A stretch of 60,000 nt of DNA from Cristatella mucedo. Its lineage: Eukaryota; Bryozoa; Phylactolaemata; Cristatellidae. Shown piece after piece: positions 13,638 to 28,000 of this stretch (position 1 is the first letter of the stretch; the number at the start of each line of letters is the position of its first letter). Position numbers and translations under genes: made by a program. The stretch covers positions 984,001-1,044,000 of the forward strand of contig WPIO01000036.1 of the NCBI GenBank assembly GCA_009760855.2, read 5' to 3'. The notes beneath the pieces were generated by a model. It saw nothing but the letters and a program-made list of their open reading frames with translations, was not told the DNA's origin and did not search any database.

Positions 13638-16600
13638 CCACGTTAGATGCCAGGGCTTCGACAGCCACAGCTGCACAAAGCCAGCTATCGGCTCGACCAT
13701 TTTTTAATGTTTTGGTGTAATAATAATTAAATATGTAGCATCCCAAGGTAACTATGGGTCAGTCTAGGCGCTTAGTGTATGCTGGTAAGCATTATTGATG
13801 CAAGCCTGGGGGCACAATTTTTAGCATGCCGTAGCGCACGAACGATTCTACTAGTAGAGCATATGCTGCCGAGGAGCAGATGCGTTGTTGAGCTTACTTT
13901 TAACTGTCCTTTGGTCAGCAACTGACATGATGCCATTAGAAAAGCTACTCACTGGCAGACATTAGGGAGCAGAAGTACTAAAACCACGGTCTCCAAATGA
14001 TTTGAGATTGGTTATCGAGGCTTGGCTAAAAGACCGGGCTAGTGGAGCAGGCTGAACGCTGGGAGACATGGCAGGTCAGTGAGCGAGCTCTGAACCCGTC
14101 TGTGTATGCTCCGTACAGAAAAGACTGTACGATCTGTATGGACTGGGTACAGAAGTCCAGACGGGCACGGACTAATTTGGCTATCATGTGTTCCTAATTT
14201 CTCTAAATATCAAAGCATGCCCCCGAATTTTCGTAATGCTACATAGCAGTAAGTAGGCAGTTTACTTGTGTTAGTTGATGCGGTCATCTTTTGAAAGACT
14301 GCTGCCAGCAGTCGAAAGAGCCAAGTCAACTTCCCTGGAATAACGGGCTCTGGGGGGAACGGCCTCTGCTGGATGTAATCCTAAGTATTATTTGTCATTT
14401 CTCTTATGCTGCCGTGTGTAAAAGCTGAAAGACATCAAGATTAGCCCCAGTCGGCAATGGCTACTCAAAGGCACTTTAGCCCTGTTGCCTCAACGACCTG
14501 TAGATGGCAGACCGAAAGGAATTGCATATACTGTCTCTTCTGCTATTGATCATTCGAATGCCAGCCAAAGGAAAGTGAGTTTCAAAGTCAGCCCTTTAGT
14601 GTCAATAATAGCTTTGCCACGGGCAGTCAAACGTTCACCTACGCTAAGTCGTCTTCAGAGCAGCACATCATGAGTAAGGTACTGCTGCCAGTCAACGAGC
14701 TGTATGGTTTGAGCTTCCAGCTCCTCGACATTGGCAGACCTTAAGAGATAGGTACTTGGAGGGGGGTTGCATCTAGTATCCAATGCCAGCAAGGTTATCG
14801 CAAGGACCTCTTGTGATGTGCAGCAGCCGGCCTGGCACCTTCTGCTTGTCGGAGCTGACTGCTTTCGGGTGCCTACACTGAGGACAAGCCGAGTCAGGGA
14901 AGTAAAATAATGTAACTCATTTGCATCGTTCTTTAAGAGAGAACCGAATCCTTATCCGGGTGCTCTACATATGCGGCAGGGCTCGAGCCCACGACCTCTT
15001 TGGCCTAAATAGTACCACCTTGACACCTGGAAAAAATCAGGGCGACTTCAGAGAGAGCCATCCAGGTATGAGCAGTGGCACAACCTGCAGACAATGCACG
15101 ACTGCTCCATCGTCCTGCGATCTAACACTGTACTTGGGCCCAAGCAGTGTTGCCGGAGGTCCATCATTCTAGTTATGCCAGACTGCGAATAAACAGCAAC
15201 AGGCTAGCTGCAGAAATTAGGCTTGTGTCAAGTCACCATTGTGAGATTCTTGATGGTAGCCCGATGTGTGACCTTTAAACTCAGATGGTCGATTTGTACA
15301 CTCTTATGTTAAGTTTATCTGCCTCTTCCCCCACCCAGTTGTGCATTACAGACTAGGCTGAAGCATTTGTGTATGCCTGGCAAAATGGTGTGTGGTTGAA
15401 ATGCACTGAATTCCAGCTTGATTCAAGCGCAGCTACAAGATCCACTAAACCGTGACTGCAGCAGTCACAGTGAATAGCTGTCACTCATAGTTTGTGCATT
15501 GTGTGTCAAAAGTGCAAAAAGCAATGCGATTGCTGTGGGTTTTAGGCATTTAAAAAAGGCCTATCAGATCTACTCACCCACTAGGCTAAGCATCGTACCA
15601 CCTGCTTTTCGGAATCTAATTGTTTACCTATACCTCGTACAAACCTCAAATCCTATGGAGACCGTGCTTTTAGTTAAATGCTCCCAAAGCCTAGAACTCA
15701 CTCCTGACTTTAAAAACACCTATTTATGACAGCATTTAGTGGATCCCTGTGATTTGTTCTTAATGTGCTTATGGGTGCTGACACTGTGCTTGCTACCACT
15801 AACCATGCTTGCATGCTGACCCTGTGCATGCCACCCCTTACCATGTTGTTCTTGTTGTTTATTGTGCATGCTACCACTAACCATTCGATCGTGCTTCCTC
15901 TACAGCAAATTTAAAGTGCACAGAAAGAGATTTGAGTTCTCCGGGGGGGGGGCTATCTCAAATGCATTTTTATTTTTATTCAAGGGTCTGCGTTTCGTGC
16001 ACGCGACAAAAGAGATCTGCCGAGATCATAGCCTAGCTTCTCGGCGTTTCATTTTCCTATGCAGGTTAAGGAGATGGCCGCTCACTTGAACATACATGTG
16101 TTTTCCGTGAAGAAGCCGCAACGGCTATAACTGCTTCGGCCGGCTGAGCTAGCCTTGCACCAATCGGCTTCAGCCCAGTCTGTCGCGGGCAGCCGAAAGG
16201 CAGGGTAGCTGGTCGGAAGAACCGAATGCACCTAATCCGGCAACCGATCTCGGCCCCGACGTTGCTCATGTCGAAGCGCTGCTCGGTGGCCGGCTGAATA
16301 GGAAAGCCTGTGACTGCCAGACCGGCCTGCCAGCCACAGCACACACAAGCTGACTTGGGCAGTCGTCGGCTGATTACGTCATCGGCCGATGATGGCAGCA
16401 GCCAGCGGTGCCCGGAGCTGAGCAGCGAGAGGCTGCTGCTGCCGATGGATTGCACTCGTCACCGGTACAGTGTGTCACACGTCGGTGCGCAGCGGCCAGG
16501 GAAATTCGCCGGCCTGGCAGTCACAGGCTCCTGGCATGCATCGCTGCTGCTCTGCACCGCCGCTGCGTGCGGCGCACCACTTGGCATCGTTTCTCTGGTC

Positions 16601-16918
16601 AGCAAGGACGAGTGGTGCAGCTCCCGAGGCATTCAGAGCCCTTGCGGGAAGGGGGGGGTCGGGCTGTTCGTCTCTCTGCGTGTGAACCATCTGCTCGCTC
16701 AAATCGCGCCGATGAGGCGCCCCTGCCAAAGCTGCACGGCGCTGCTGCTGCCGCCTAGCTAGCTGTCTGTGCCCCACGCATGCCCAGGCCGCACACAGCT
16801 GCGTGTCGCTGCGGCTGCCTGATTCTGTGCCATTCTGCAGGCGCGGGCAGTTGCCCGTCGCTTCCTCGTGGTGAGCAGGACCAGCCTGCAGCTCTGCGCT
16901 CCTCTCACTGACTCGTAG
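1199..16918 (+). CDS. EPT1: Ethanolaminephosphotransferase 1 (CDP-alcohol phosphotransferase), 8 exons, 5'-partial
   Basis: This enzyme transfers phosphoethanolamine from CDP-ethanolamine to diacylglycerol (or alkyl-acylglycerol), the last step of the Kennedy pathway for phosphatidylethanolamine, in ER/Golgi membranes. Coding exons are 1199-1267, 2291-2477, 5047-5312, 6313-6424, 9459-9507, 12441-12621, 12917-13102 and 16841-16918. All have GT-AG borders and matching phases, and together give 375 codons plus a TAG stop. The exact family signature DG-x2-AR-x8-G-x3-D-x3-D is encoded at 5055-5123. Hydrophobic membrane segments follow (exons at 6313, 9459, 12441 and 12917). Collinear landmarks with the vertebrate protein include [39 protein letters not shown] and EHIHYG. 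Only about 20 N-terminal residues are missing, expected upstream of the window. The reading ends in a normal TAG about 10 residues past the SL of the FSL-like position. There is no in-frame TGA, so this is not the selenoprotein form known from vertebrates (SELENOI). Confidence 0.95.
1686..1912 (-). mobile_element. LINE 3'-end copy (tail family L)
   Basis: Begins with (AAT)n, then CACTTGATAAAGCGCCCTC, AGAGAACTCAATCTC and AGGCGCTTTACATTTGC, and continues with GGTTAG...CATGCACAGGGTCAGCATGC. The same string recurs about 20 times in the window. Where it is longer it runs into a degenerate reverse transcriptase C-terminus, so it is read as the 3' UTR and tail of a LINE on the minus strand. Confidence 0.8.
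2291..2477 (+). CDS. EPT1: EPT1 coding exon
   Basis: Acceptor GTCCGTGCAG, donor CTCG|GTAAGG. Starts [16 protein letters not shown] and ends NNFLSHTL with one base of the next codon (phase 1). Contains the first hydrophobic membrane helix. Confidence 0.95.
3020..3330 (-). repeat. SINE-like repeat (family C)
   Basis: Shows a degenerate tail (AGCACCCGAAGAGAACC), an internal block GGCAAGGTATTATGCTTA, and a tRNA-like head in reverse (CTTGGTCCGAGCACCTTAGCC). The copy at 19025-19240 has the same order of blocks. Confidence 0.5.
3550..3694 (+). mobile_element. tRNA-derived SINE, family A
   Basis: A tRNA-like head ends in CGACGGTCGTTGGTTCGAG (B-box-like GGTTCGA). It is followed by GGTGGGCGATGTCCTTTATT, the CACTTCAAGCGGTGATTA block and the tail GTGTCGCTATAGAAATGAGG. 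It lies in EPT1 intron 2478-5046. Confidence 0.75.
3997..4284. repeat. (CT)n microsatellite with CTAT/CCAT interruptions
   Basis: Almost pure CT repeats with several CCAAT interruptions, then a duplicated block CCCTATCACTCTATCTC near 4170 and 4220. Long Ser-Leu or Arg-Glu open frames over it are artefacts. Confidence 0.97.
4384..4552. repeat. (GT)n-rich microsatellite
   Basis: Interrupted GT tract with ATGCATGC and GTGCACA islands inside the EPT1 intron 2478-5046. No gene content. Confidence 0.85.
5047..5312 (+). CDS. EPT1: EPT1 coding exon with catalytic CDP-alcohol phosphotransferase motif
   Basis: Acceptor CGCTTTGCAG, donor CAAGTG|GTGAGT. The split codon G|AT restores Asp at the start of [11 protein letters not shown]. 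The catalytic aspartates of the motif are in DGKQAR and GELFDHGLD. The exon goes on through [20 protein letters not shown], very close to animal EPT1. Confidence 0.97.
6313..6424 (+). CDS. EPT1: EPT1 coding exon
   Basis: Acceptor TTTGTTTGTAG, donor CACG|GTGAGT (phase 0 in, phase 1 out). Encodes [20 protein letters not shown] then [17 protein letters not shown], aligning to the membrane segment after the DISQV region of vertebrate EPT1 without a length gap. Confidence 0.9.
7122..7790 (+). mobile_element. Degenerate LINE reverse transcriptase C-terminal region
   Basis: Translation in shifting frames gives [20 protein letters not shown], matching the LINE phrase DYCNSLLAGLP...QNSAARL, followed by [10 protein letters not shown]-type sequence. 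Frameshifts are present, so the copy is dead. It lies in EPT1 intron 6425-9458 and ends against a reverse-oriented tail at 7798. Confidence 0.75.
7798..7895 (-). mobile_element. LINE 3'-tail fragment (family L)
   Basis: (AAT)n, then GTACTTGATAAAGCGCCCTC, AGAGAACTTAATCTC and GGCACTTTACATTTGC. Short truncated copy on the minus strand in an EPT1 intron. Confidence 0.8.
8030..8330 (+). repeat. Dispersed repeat R4
   Basis: Shares long blocks with 38660-39020 in reverse: GTGAGTGCGCTATACAAAAC, CTCTCCTGCGTAACACC, CACATGGTCTTTATGACTTT and GGAGTTAC. It ends in ACATTACATTACATT. It may be the tail of another retroposon. No protein assigned. Confidence 0.6.
8430..8545 (+). repeat. Dispersed repeat R5 (copy)
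   Basis: Contains TTTCACGTAATTACACTCG, then CTCATGCAAATGGGCTCC, similar to three adjacent copies at 24180-24620 and a reverse copy near 29070-29155. Function unknown. Confidence 0.45.
9076..9114. other. Perfect 13-bp inverted repeat with 13-nt loop
   Basis: Arms ATCGAGCAGAGGC (9076-9088) and GCCTCTGCTCGAT (9102-9114) are exact reverse complements. The loop is ATCGACATCGACA. It lies in the EPT1 intron 6425-9458 and could form a strong hairpin. No function shown. Confidence 0.8.
9459..9507 (+). CDS. EPT1: EPT1 coding micro-exon (49 nt)
   Basis: Acceptor GCGTTGCAG, donor TACGC|GTGAGT. Phase 1 in (G|GC gives Gly) and phase 2 out. Encodes [15 protein letters not shown], matching CALCVTLPMSLLNFF of the vertebrate enzyme in length and hydrophobicity. 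Confidence 0.85.
9742..9850 (+). mobile_element. LINE 3'-tail fragment (family L)
   Basis: CCATTCGATCGTGCTTCC, GCAAATGTAAAAGTGCC, GATTGAGTTCTCTGAGGGCG, CTATATCAAATG then (ATT)n. Plus-strand copy in EPT1 intron 9508-12440. Confidence 0.8.
10029..10640 (-). other. Overlapping open minus-strand frames of uncertain coding status
   Basis: Three minus-strand frames are open in turn here. The last ends in a basic stretch ([19 protein letters not shown], stop at 10029), preceded by a Ser/Asp and Gln-rich part. Another frame contains [20 protein letters not shown]. No family is recognised and no good splice pair was found. The stretch lies inside an EPT1 intron on the opposite strand. It could be a nested exon, or only a GC-rich open stretch. 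Confidence 0.2.
11946..11976. repeat. Two tandem palindromes ATCGCT-N-AGCGAT
   Basis: ATCGCTAAGCGAT (11946-11958) and ATCGCTGAGCGAT (11964-11976) are 18 bp apart, each a perfect 6+6 palindrome around one base. A related GATCTGGAG flanks both sides. Confidence 0.85.
12441..12621 (+). CDS. EPT1: EPT1 coding exon
   Basis: Acceptor TCGTGTTGCAG, donor ATAACG|GTAGCC (phase 2 in, phase 0 out). Encodes a soluble loop ([20 protein letters not shown]), a hydrophobic helix, then [17 protein letters not shown], aligning with HPRVFYFMVGTAFAN in vertebrates. Confidence 0.93.
12917..13102 (+). CDS. EPT1: EPT1 coding exon
   Basis: Acceptor GCTTTTCAG, donor TGCGTG|GTACGC, phase 0 at both ends, 62 codons. 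Begins [20 protein letters not shown] (family [20 protein letters not shown]) and ends [11 protein letters not shown] (family AHIHYGVRV), with two hydrophobic helices between. Confidence 0.95.
13601..13635. repeat. (CT)n microsatellite
   Basis: Short pure CT tract in the last EPT1 intron. Confidence 0.95.
14925..15035 (-). mobile_element. tRNA-derived SINE, family B
   Basis: In reverse it shows the degenerate tail (TTAAGAGAGAACC, ATCCTTATCCGGGTGC), CTACATATGCGGCAGGGCTC and GAGCCCACGACCTC (B box in reverse, GGGCTCGAGCC), like the other family B copies. Confidence 0.6.
15540..15980 (+). mobile_element. LINE 3' portion (RT C-terminus plus UTR and tail)
   Basis: Translates to [20 protein letters not shown] and [10 protein letters not shown], the degraded C-terminus seen in other copies. 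The 3' UTR (GGGTGCTGACACTGTGC, CATGCTACCACTAACC) and a worn tail ending in an AT-rich stretch follow. Several frame breaks and a deletion after LTPD. Confidence 0.75.
16841..16918 (+). CDS. EPT1: EPT1 terminal coding exon
   Basis: Acceptor GTGCCATTCTGCAG, phase 0, 25 codons then TAG. Encodes [18 protein letters not shown] and a short tail. Spacing from HYG to the Phe of RRF is 11 residues, as in vertebrate VRVVKQLSSHF, and an SL pair follows as in their FSL. The call rests on phase, spacing and position, because the exon is short and far (3.7 kb) from the previous one. Confidence 0.75.
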   Translation, partial: ARAVARRFLVVSRTSLQLCAPLTDS

Positions 16919-17016
16919 AAGAATTAGTCATAAAGACTCGCCCCGGATCTCGGTTTCCTGTGCTGAACCGTTCTCATAATATATACATAGAGAGAGAGAG
17001 AGAGAGAGAGAGAGGG

Positions 17017-17048
<32 letters not shown>

Positions 17049-17074
17049 CAGAGAGCGGAGATAGAGAGAGAGAG

Positions 17075-17108
<34 letters not shown>

Positions 17109-17266
17109 TATCTGCATGCAACCAGCGCTTGCTCCAGGGCTCGGCAGTAGCTCCTGTTCAGCGAGCCACTGCGGGTGCAATGAAGCCGGAGGCAGCAGAG
17201 TTGGTCGGTAGTGGCAATTATTTGACCGTTCGGCTCCACATTGTCTCACCGATGTGCACCTCCAGG
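16919..17266. other. Convergent intergenic spacer between EPT1 and C15orf40 homologue
   Basis: The 348 bp between the EPT1 stop and the stop of the opposite gene hold a GA microsatellite (16988-17106). No canonical AATAAA was seen for either gene inside it, so the 3' UTRs may overlap. Confidence 0.7.
16988..17106. repeat. (GA)n microsatellite between convergent genes
   Basis: Near-pure GA tract with a few GGGG and CAGA interruptions. It would be transcribed as GA from one gene and CT from the other if both read through. Confidence 0.97.
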
Positions 17267-23047
<5,781 letters not shown>

Positions 23048-23527
23048 TTCTGCTTGACGACCTGATCGAGCGACCAAAAAGGCTCGGCTTGCCTCCTTAG
23101 CCCTACGACTGACAGAGCACACGACGGCAAAAGCCGCTGGCCGGTACATCCGGAAATGACTTCCGTTCCTCCCTCCGGCCAGCAAGTTACTAGTGAAACG
23201 TTGGCGTGCTGTATCACCCAGATTATGACGAGATAGTATTCGCGGTTCATCATGAATTCTCACGGCGATTAGGATTCAGCTATGCCACTACCTATATTTA
23301 AGTGGCATAAAGACCCCTAGTTAGGAAGTAGTCCGGCAGTCGGCTTGGGTAATCGACATGGTAAGGCTGGTGCTATACAGTGGGCCTTCTCTGGCTTTGA
23401 AGAGACTGTTATTACGTCAGCCGAACTCATATCGGCACCAGTAACTAGAGCTGGATAGCAGCGAGCCCATTTAGGGACGTTCGTATTCTAGATGTCCTTG
23501 GTAAGCTAGCATTATAATCCATCGAGT
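23048..23527. promoter_or_regulatory. Putative promoter region of C15orf40 homologue
   Basis: Sequence directly upstream of the minus-strand start codon. No TATA box is obvious. There is no sign of a divergent gene. Called promoter by position only. Confidence 0.4.
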
Positions 23528-23730
23528 GCTTTGGGTGCTGACACTGTGCATGTTGCCACTTACCATATTTGCATGCTGACCCTGTGCATGCTACCTGTAA
23601 CCATGCTATGCTTGTTGTCATTGAGCATGCTACGACTAACCATTCGATCATGTTTCCTTTACAGCATATGTAAAGTGCCTAAAAAGAGATTAAGTTCTCT
23701 GAGGGCACTATACCTGTGTATTATTAATTA
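23528..23730 (+). mobile_element. LINE 3' UTR and tail (family L)
   Basis: GGGTGCTGACACTGTGC, CATGCTACGACTAACCATTC, CATATGTAAAGTGCC, GATTAAGTTCTCTGAGGGC then an AT-rich end. Faces a reverse copy at 23750-23935. Confidence 0.75.
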
Positions 23731-23749
23731 TGAATTTGTTCAGTGGTCT

Positions 23750-23935
23750 CAAAGGATTAAATTGCTGTGTAGGCACTTCACAGATGCTCTAAAAAAGTAT
23801 GACCAAATGATCAGTGGTAACATTTACCATGTCATCAAGTTTGGCATTGTTAGATGTGACATGCACAGGGTCAACATGTAGATATGGTTGGTAGCAGACG
23901 GCAAAGCGTCGGCACGCATAAGCACTTCCGTTTGC
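23750..23935 (-). mobile_element. LINE 3' UTR fragment (family L), reverse
   Basis: GATGTGACATGCACAGGGTC, AACATGTAG...GGTTGGTAGCAGAC and CACGCATAAGCAC correspond to the minus-strand LINE 3' UTR. Tail badly worn. Makes an inverted pair with 23528-23730. Confidence 0.6.
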
Positions 23936-24179
23936 CCGATAAGCCTTGCAACAACAGTCCACTTCCTTTTGGCTAGCTGCAAGCTTGGGTCGGCCAATTA
24001 CTTCGAGAGTCACGTGACGGTCCTTACGACCACTTCAGGTAAATTCGATATACTGCTATCCACTTGCCGTTTCCAAAACAAGCTGCGACCAGGCTGCGAT
24101 CTCGATTCAAGGTGATAGAATTTAAAGTGAATGGTATAGCAATACTAGATATAGGGCGATAGAAACCGTTAAATTGGCT

Positions 24180-24620
24180 TTACTCGCCGGATTTCATGTA
24201 ATTGCACTCGCATGTTCTCGCGAAAATGACCTCTAAAGGCCGGCCCAATCAATGGTCTGGCACGTTGAACTGATGTACAACCAATAATTATTATATAAGC
24301 AGCTGGAGGCTGAAGTCTTCACTCCAAATAATAGTCAATGATTTCGTTAGTTCACTGGCGAAATTCATGAGTTTCGAGAGCACACTCTGATGAAAATGTC
24401 CACCAACGGACCGGCCCAGCTAATTGCTGCCTACTTTTGAACTGCGATCCAACCAAATCAGTTTCAAGAAACTGTGGTTTGGTTCTCTCTTAGAATAATA
24501 GTGTTTCACGTTTAGTCGTAAATTTTCATGGAGTTCTGAGTTCCTAATCTCGTGAAAATGGCCTCACTCGAACGGCCTGGCCTACCCAGTGACCCGGTTA
24601 TTTTAAGCAGTGATCTACCA
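24180..24620 (+). repeat. Dispersed repeat R5, three diverged tandem copies
   Basis: Copies near 24190-24250, 24350-24420 and 24510-24590 share the order: GAAATTCATG/GATTTCATGTAATT, a CTCGCGAAAATG-like block, then GGCCTC/GTCCACC, then GGCCGGCCCA/CGGCCCAGC. Two further copies lie elsewhere in the window. No known family recognised. Confidence 0.5.
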
Positions 24621-24709
24621 GCGATTTCTATTATATCTGAGGCGGCGCTCCAGTATTAGTTCCGCATGGTAGATCACGGGGATGTGGGTTTTGCCTCACG
24701 ATTTCAAGC

Positions 24710-24847
24710 CGTTGGTCCCACGCTCTTCACTAGCCAGGTCGTGGGTTTTAGTCCTGCTCTACTCGATCCTTTATTACCCACTGCAAGTGGTGGTAATAGC
24801 CGTTGAGGCTTCTCTGCCGCTATATAAATGTGGCTGTTAAATCAGCC
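24710..24847 (+). mobile_element. tRNA-derived SINE, family A
   Basis: CCAGGTCGTGGGTTTTAGTCC (B box region), CTTTATTACCCACTGCAAG, TGGTGGTAATAGCCG, CTCTGCCGCTATATAAATG, GGCTGTTAAATCAGCC. Plus-strand copy. Confidence 0.8.
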
Positions 24848-25424
24848 AACTTGTAAGTGTATTACCTTCGCTTGGTTTAAATGGCTCTCATCTCAGGCCT
24901 GGCAGGGTGGCCTCGCACTTTCGACTTTCGATTTTGCAAGGCTAATAGAAATGTGCTTTGCGAAGATCTGTCTGTAATTGTCTGCTACTGAGAATGCCGC
25001 CTGCAAATAAAAGCATTCCTCTTGTTTGTGATTCGTAGACGCTCTGGCTACTCTAAAGACTCTATCGATGCGCTAGCCTCGTGTATCCGCATGCAAAATA
25101 GGGGTTACGGGTCCATTCCGTACAAACAAAATAAGGCTGGTTTGATAAAAAAAAAACCAGTGTTCTCTACCATACTAGCCCGATCGAACTCGTGTGCAGT
25201 CACTGCCAACTGGATCGTTGCCAAGGTAACCGCGGCTCGACATTATTCTTCATCGAAAAGCCAGTAATATCGCATTGATAGTGCAATCATAACGCGTATA
25301 ATAGCTCTAAAAAAATCCCAGCTCAATCGAGCCCCGGCATTGAAGGCAGTGCTGTCATTGGCCGTCATGTTGTGGCCCAGGGGGGTATAGAGCAAGTATA
25401 TTATCATTTCGAGCAGCTTTTGCC

Positions 25425-25832
<408 letters not shown>

Positions 25833-25837
25833 ATTAT

Positions 25838-25920
25838 GTATGTGTGTGTGTGTGCGTGCGTGTGGCGTAACATATGTATCATGTGTCTGCGTGTGTGTTG
25901 TGTCTGTTGATGTGATGCAA
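25838..25920. repeat. (TG)n-rich microsatellite
   Basis: TGTGTG with TGCG interruptions directly after the SINE A head. Confidence 0.85.
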
Positions 25921-25959
25921 CAGTGGCTTATTCCATTAAAAATAATAAAACTTGTATAT

Positions 25960-26905
25960 ATTAATAATAATAAAACATGTATAGTGCGTTAGGAAACCAC
26001 ATCTCTTTTATCTAGCAGCCTAAGAGACCTAAATCTCTTTCTAGGTAATTTTAATGGCAAGGATGGCACTTGTAATGAAGTATTTCAATCGGTTTGCTTT
26101 AAGGTTATGTTTAAGTGCGTATATTGCGTTGAGGATAGCATGAAGCGGCTGATCGCCTGTGACATAATCATACCTAAACAGAGCACAGGAAGGACCACCA
26201 GATTAATGCAGGCGATATAAACTTTCTTTATGAGAATGTCTTATGCCAGGTCAAGCTTATAACAATAATTACAACACACTTGACAAAGTGCTTTTGTGCG
26301 CACGTACGCATGGATGAAGCAACGTGTGACCAAGGTTGAAAGCAGTACGATTAGCCAGTGCGGCAGAGGTTAATATTACAAGTATTGAATTACATTTTGT
26401 AAGCCTGTACAATGACATTGGCACAATTGCTGCTTTTCAGCAATCCTATTATAAGCTCTTTATTAATCATATCTATTAAGCTGCTCTGAGAGAGCGGGTT
26501 AAGGCAGCTTTTTTATAGAGTCCCGCTTTTTTAGAGTTATGTTTCGGGTACTCCGCAGCTTGCCAAGTCAATGACACGACTATTTGACATTGTGTGCCTA
26601 TAGCACCACCGGCCTCAGTAGCGGAGAGAATGTACAAAACTAGTGCCGACACGGATGACATGTCGCAGAATGCCAACGGCATCACATGCAGAGCCTGTCT
26701 ACTAAGTGAGAAGTTTGTGTAGAGTTAAAGAAAGCAAAGTAGCCACTTCGCAATAAAATCGTTGTTCTTGGTCTGTAGAACGAAAATGTTCAGCATCTCG
26801 TAATCTTGCTCAATATGGGCTAATGTTCTGTATCGGACAATTTTTCCACGAAGCAAGCTTGTATGACAGCACATATATAATGTAAGCCGCGTCCCCTGCC
26901 GAGTT
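25960..26905. other. Repeat-derived AT-rich stretch
   Basis: Contains worn LINE-tail words (AATAATAATAAAACATG, CTAAATCTCTTTCTAGG at about 26025). No gene I can support. The remainder is featureless. Confidence 0.5.
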
Positions 26906-26953
26906 AGTCTTTTGGTCCAGTGGTTAAGAAGCTCGCCCCGACCAAGGCCAGGC

Positions 26954-26955
<2 letters not shown>
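26905..26955 (+). mobile_element. tRNA-like SINE head fragment (family B)
   Basis: AGTCTTTTGGTCCAGTGGTT and AAGAAGCTCGCCCCGACCAA match the 5' head of SINE B. It is truncated where a LINE tail begins at 26955. Confidence 0.55.
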
Positions 26956-26987
<32 letters not shown>

Positions 26988-27190
26988 CACTTGATAAAGC
27001 GCCCTCAGAGAACTTAATCTCTTTCTAGGCGCTTTACATTTGCTGCAAAAGGAAATGCAATTGAATGGTAAGTAAAATCATGCTTGAAAAACAAACAAAA
27101 TGAATAATATGGTTAGGGGTGACATGCACAGGGTCAGCATGCAAATGTGGTTAGTGGCAGCATGCACAGTGTCAGCACGCATAAGACACG
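26955..27190 (-). mobile_element. LINE 3' UTR and tail (family L)
   Basis: Well-preserved copy: (AAT)n, CACTTGATAAAGCGCCCTC, AGAGAACTTAATCTCTTTC, GGCGCTTTACATTTGCTGC, then GGTTAGGGGTGACATGCAC and GTGTCAGCACGCATAAG. SINE B follows on the plus strand. Confidence 0.85.
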
Positions 27191-27290
27191 ATTGAGGTTG
27201 CGGGCTCGAGCCCCGAAGCATATGTGAAGCGCCTGAAAAGAGATTAAGTTCTTTTGGGGTTCTATGCAAATGAATTTTTATTATTCTGTA
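27188..27290 (+). mobile_element. SINE family B, 3' half
   Basis: GATTGAGGTTGCGGGCTCGAG, CATATGTGAAGCGCCTG, AAAGAGATTAAGTTC, GGTTCTATGCAAATG, then an AT-rich end. Confidence 0.7.
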
Positions 27291-27404
27291 GCGGCTTAAA
27301 AATTTCATTCTCGCAGTCGTCGAATGCGTCGTACCACGGTGGGCGTACTCCGGAATGTAGTCACAGACCTGCTCCAAAATCAAAATTTCATTTCATTTTT
27401 ATCA

Positions 27405-27543
27405 TATGGCCATTTGTTTAGCGGCAGAAGATTCTTAACAGTTGCCACTACCGCTTTCAGTTGGCAATGAAGGATCGCCCACTCCATGAGATCTGAACCC
27501 ACGACCTCGGTCGAGAAGAGCGAGCACTTTACCTCCTGGGCTC
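27405..27543 (-). mobile_element. tRNA-derived SINE, family A
   Basis: GTTGCCACTACCGCTTTCAG, GGCAATGAAGGATCGCCCAC, GAACCCACGACCTCGGTCGAG, GCACTTTACCTCCTGGGC, in reverse order of the plus copies. Confidence 0.75.
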
Positions 27544-27710
27544 GTTCACGCTTCCACGTCTGCCAAGTCTTCCACTTCCCTCTCAACTTATAGCCTGCGT
27601 CTCGCGTTTCGAAGTGGTGACATAATGACATAGACGACTAGCTGCTCGGCGAACTAACGCAGACTTGTGTCCGGTACATGCGGTGCAAGTTTGTGGACTT
27701 GCATGTATAA

Positions 27711-27812
27711 CAATAATAAGAAGAATAACACACTTGATAAAGCACCCTCAGAAAACTCAATCTCTTTCAAGGCGCTTTAAATTTTCTGCAAAGGAAACAT
27801 GTATCGCCGATT
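27711..27812 (-). mobile_element. LINE 3'-tail fragment (family L)
   Basis: AATAATAAGAAGAATAAC, CACTTGATAAAGCACCCTC, AGAAAACTCAATCTC, GGCGCTTTAAATTTTC. Truncated copy. Confidence 0.75.
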
Positions 27813-27879
27813 CGTCGCCTTGGGAATTCTTACCTCCCAGGTACGCATACGCACTTCTACGAGCTATGTATATAATTCA

Positions 27880-28000
27880 TTTCTATAGCACCCCAAGAGA
27901 ACTTAATCTCTATTCAGGCGCTTCACATATGCCTCGGGGCTCGAGCCCACGACCTCAGCCACGACCACGACCTCAGCTATCACTCGCGGGCACCATCCAT
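27880..28000 (-). mobile_element. SINE family B
   Basis: TTCTATAGCACCCCAAGAG, CTTAATCTCTATTCAGGCGC, CACATATGCCTCGGGGCTC, GAGCCCACGACCTCAGCC. The CCACGACC head block is partly duplicated. Confidence 0.7.

Larger units (their letters stand above)
13103..16840. other. Last EPT1 intron: repeats only
   Basis: Holds a (CT)n tract (13601-13635), SINE B (14925-15035) and a LINE copy (15540-15980). The rest shows no gene I can support. Confidence 0.6.

Noticed and set aside
16916-16918. Selenocysteine readthrough at the EPT1 end
   Set aside because: The stop is TAG, not TGA, and no SECIS-like structure was noticed.
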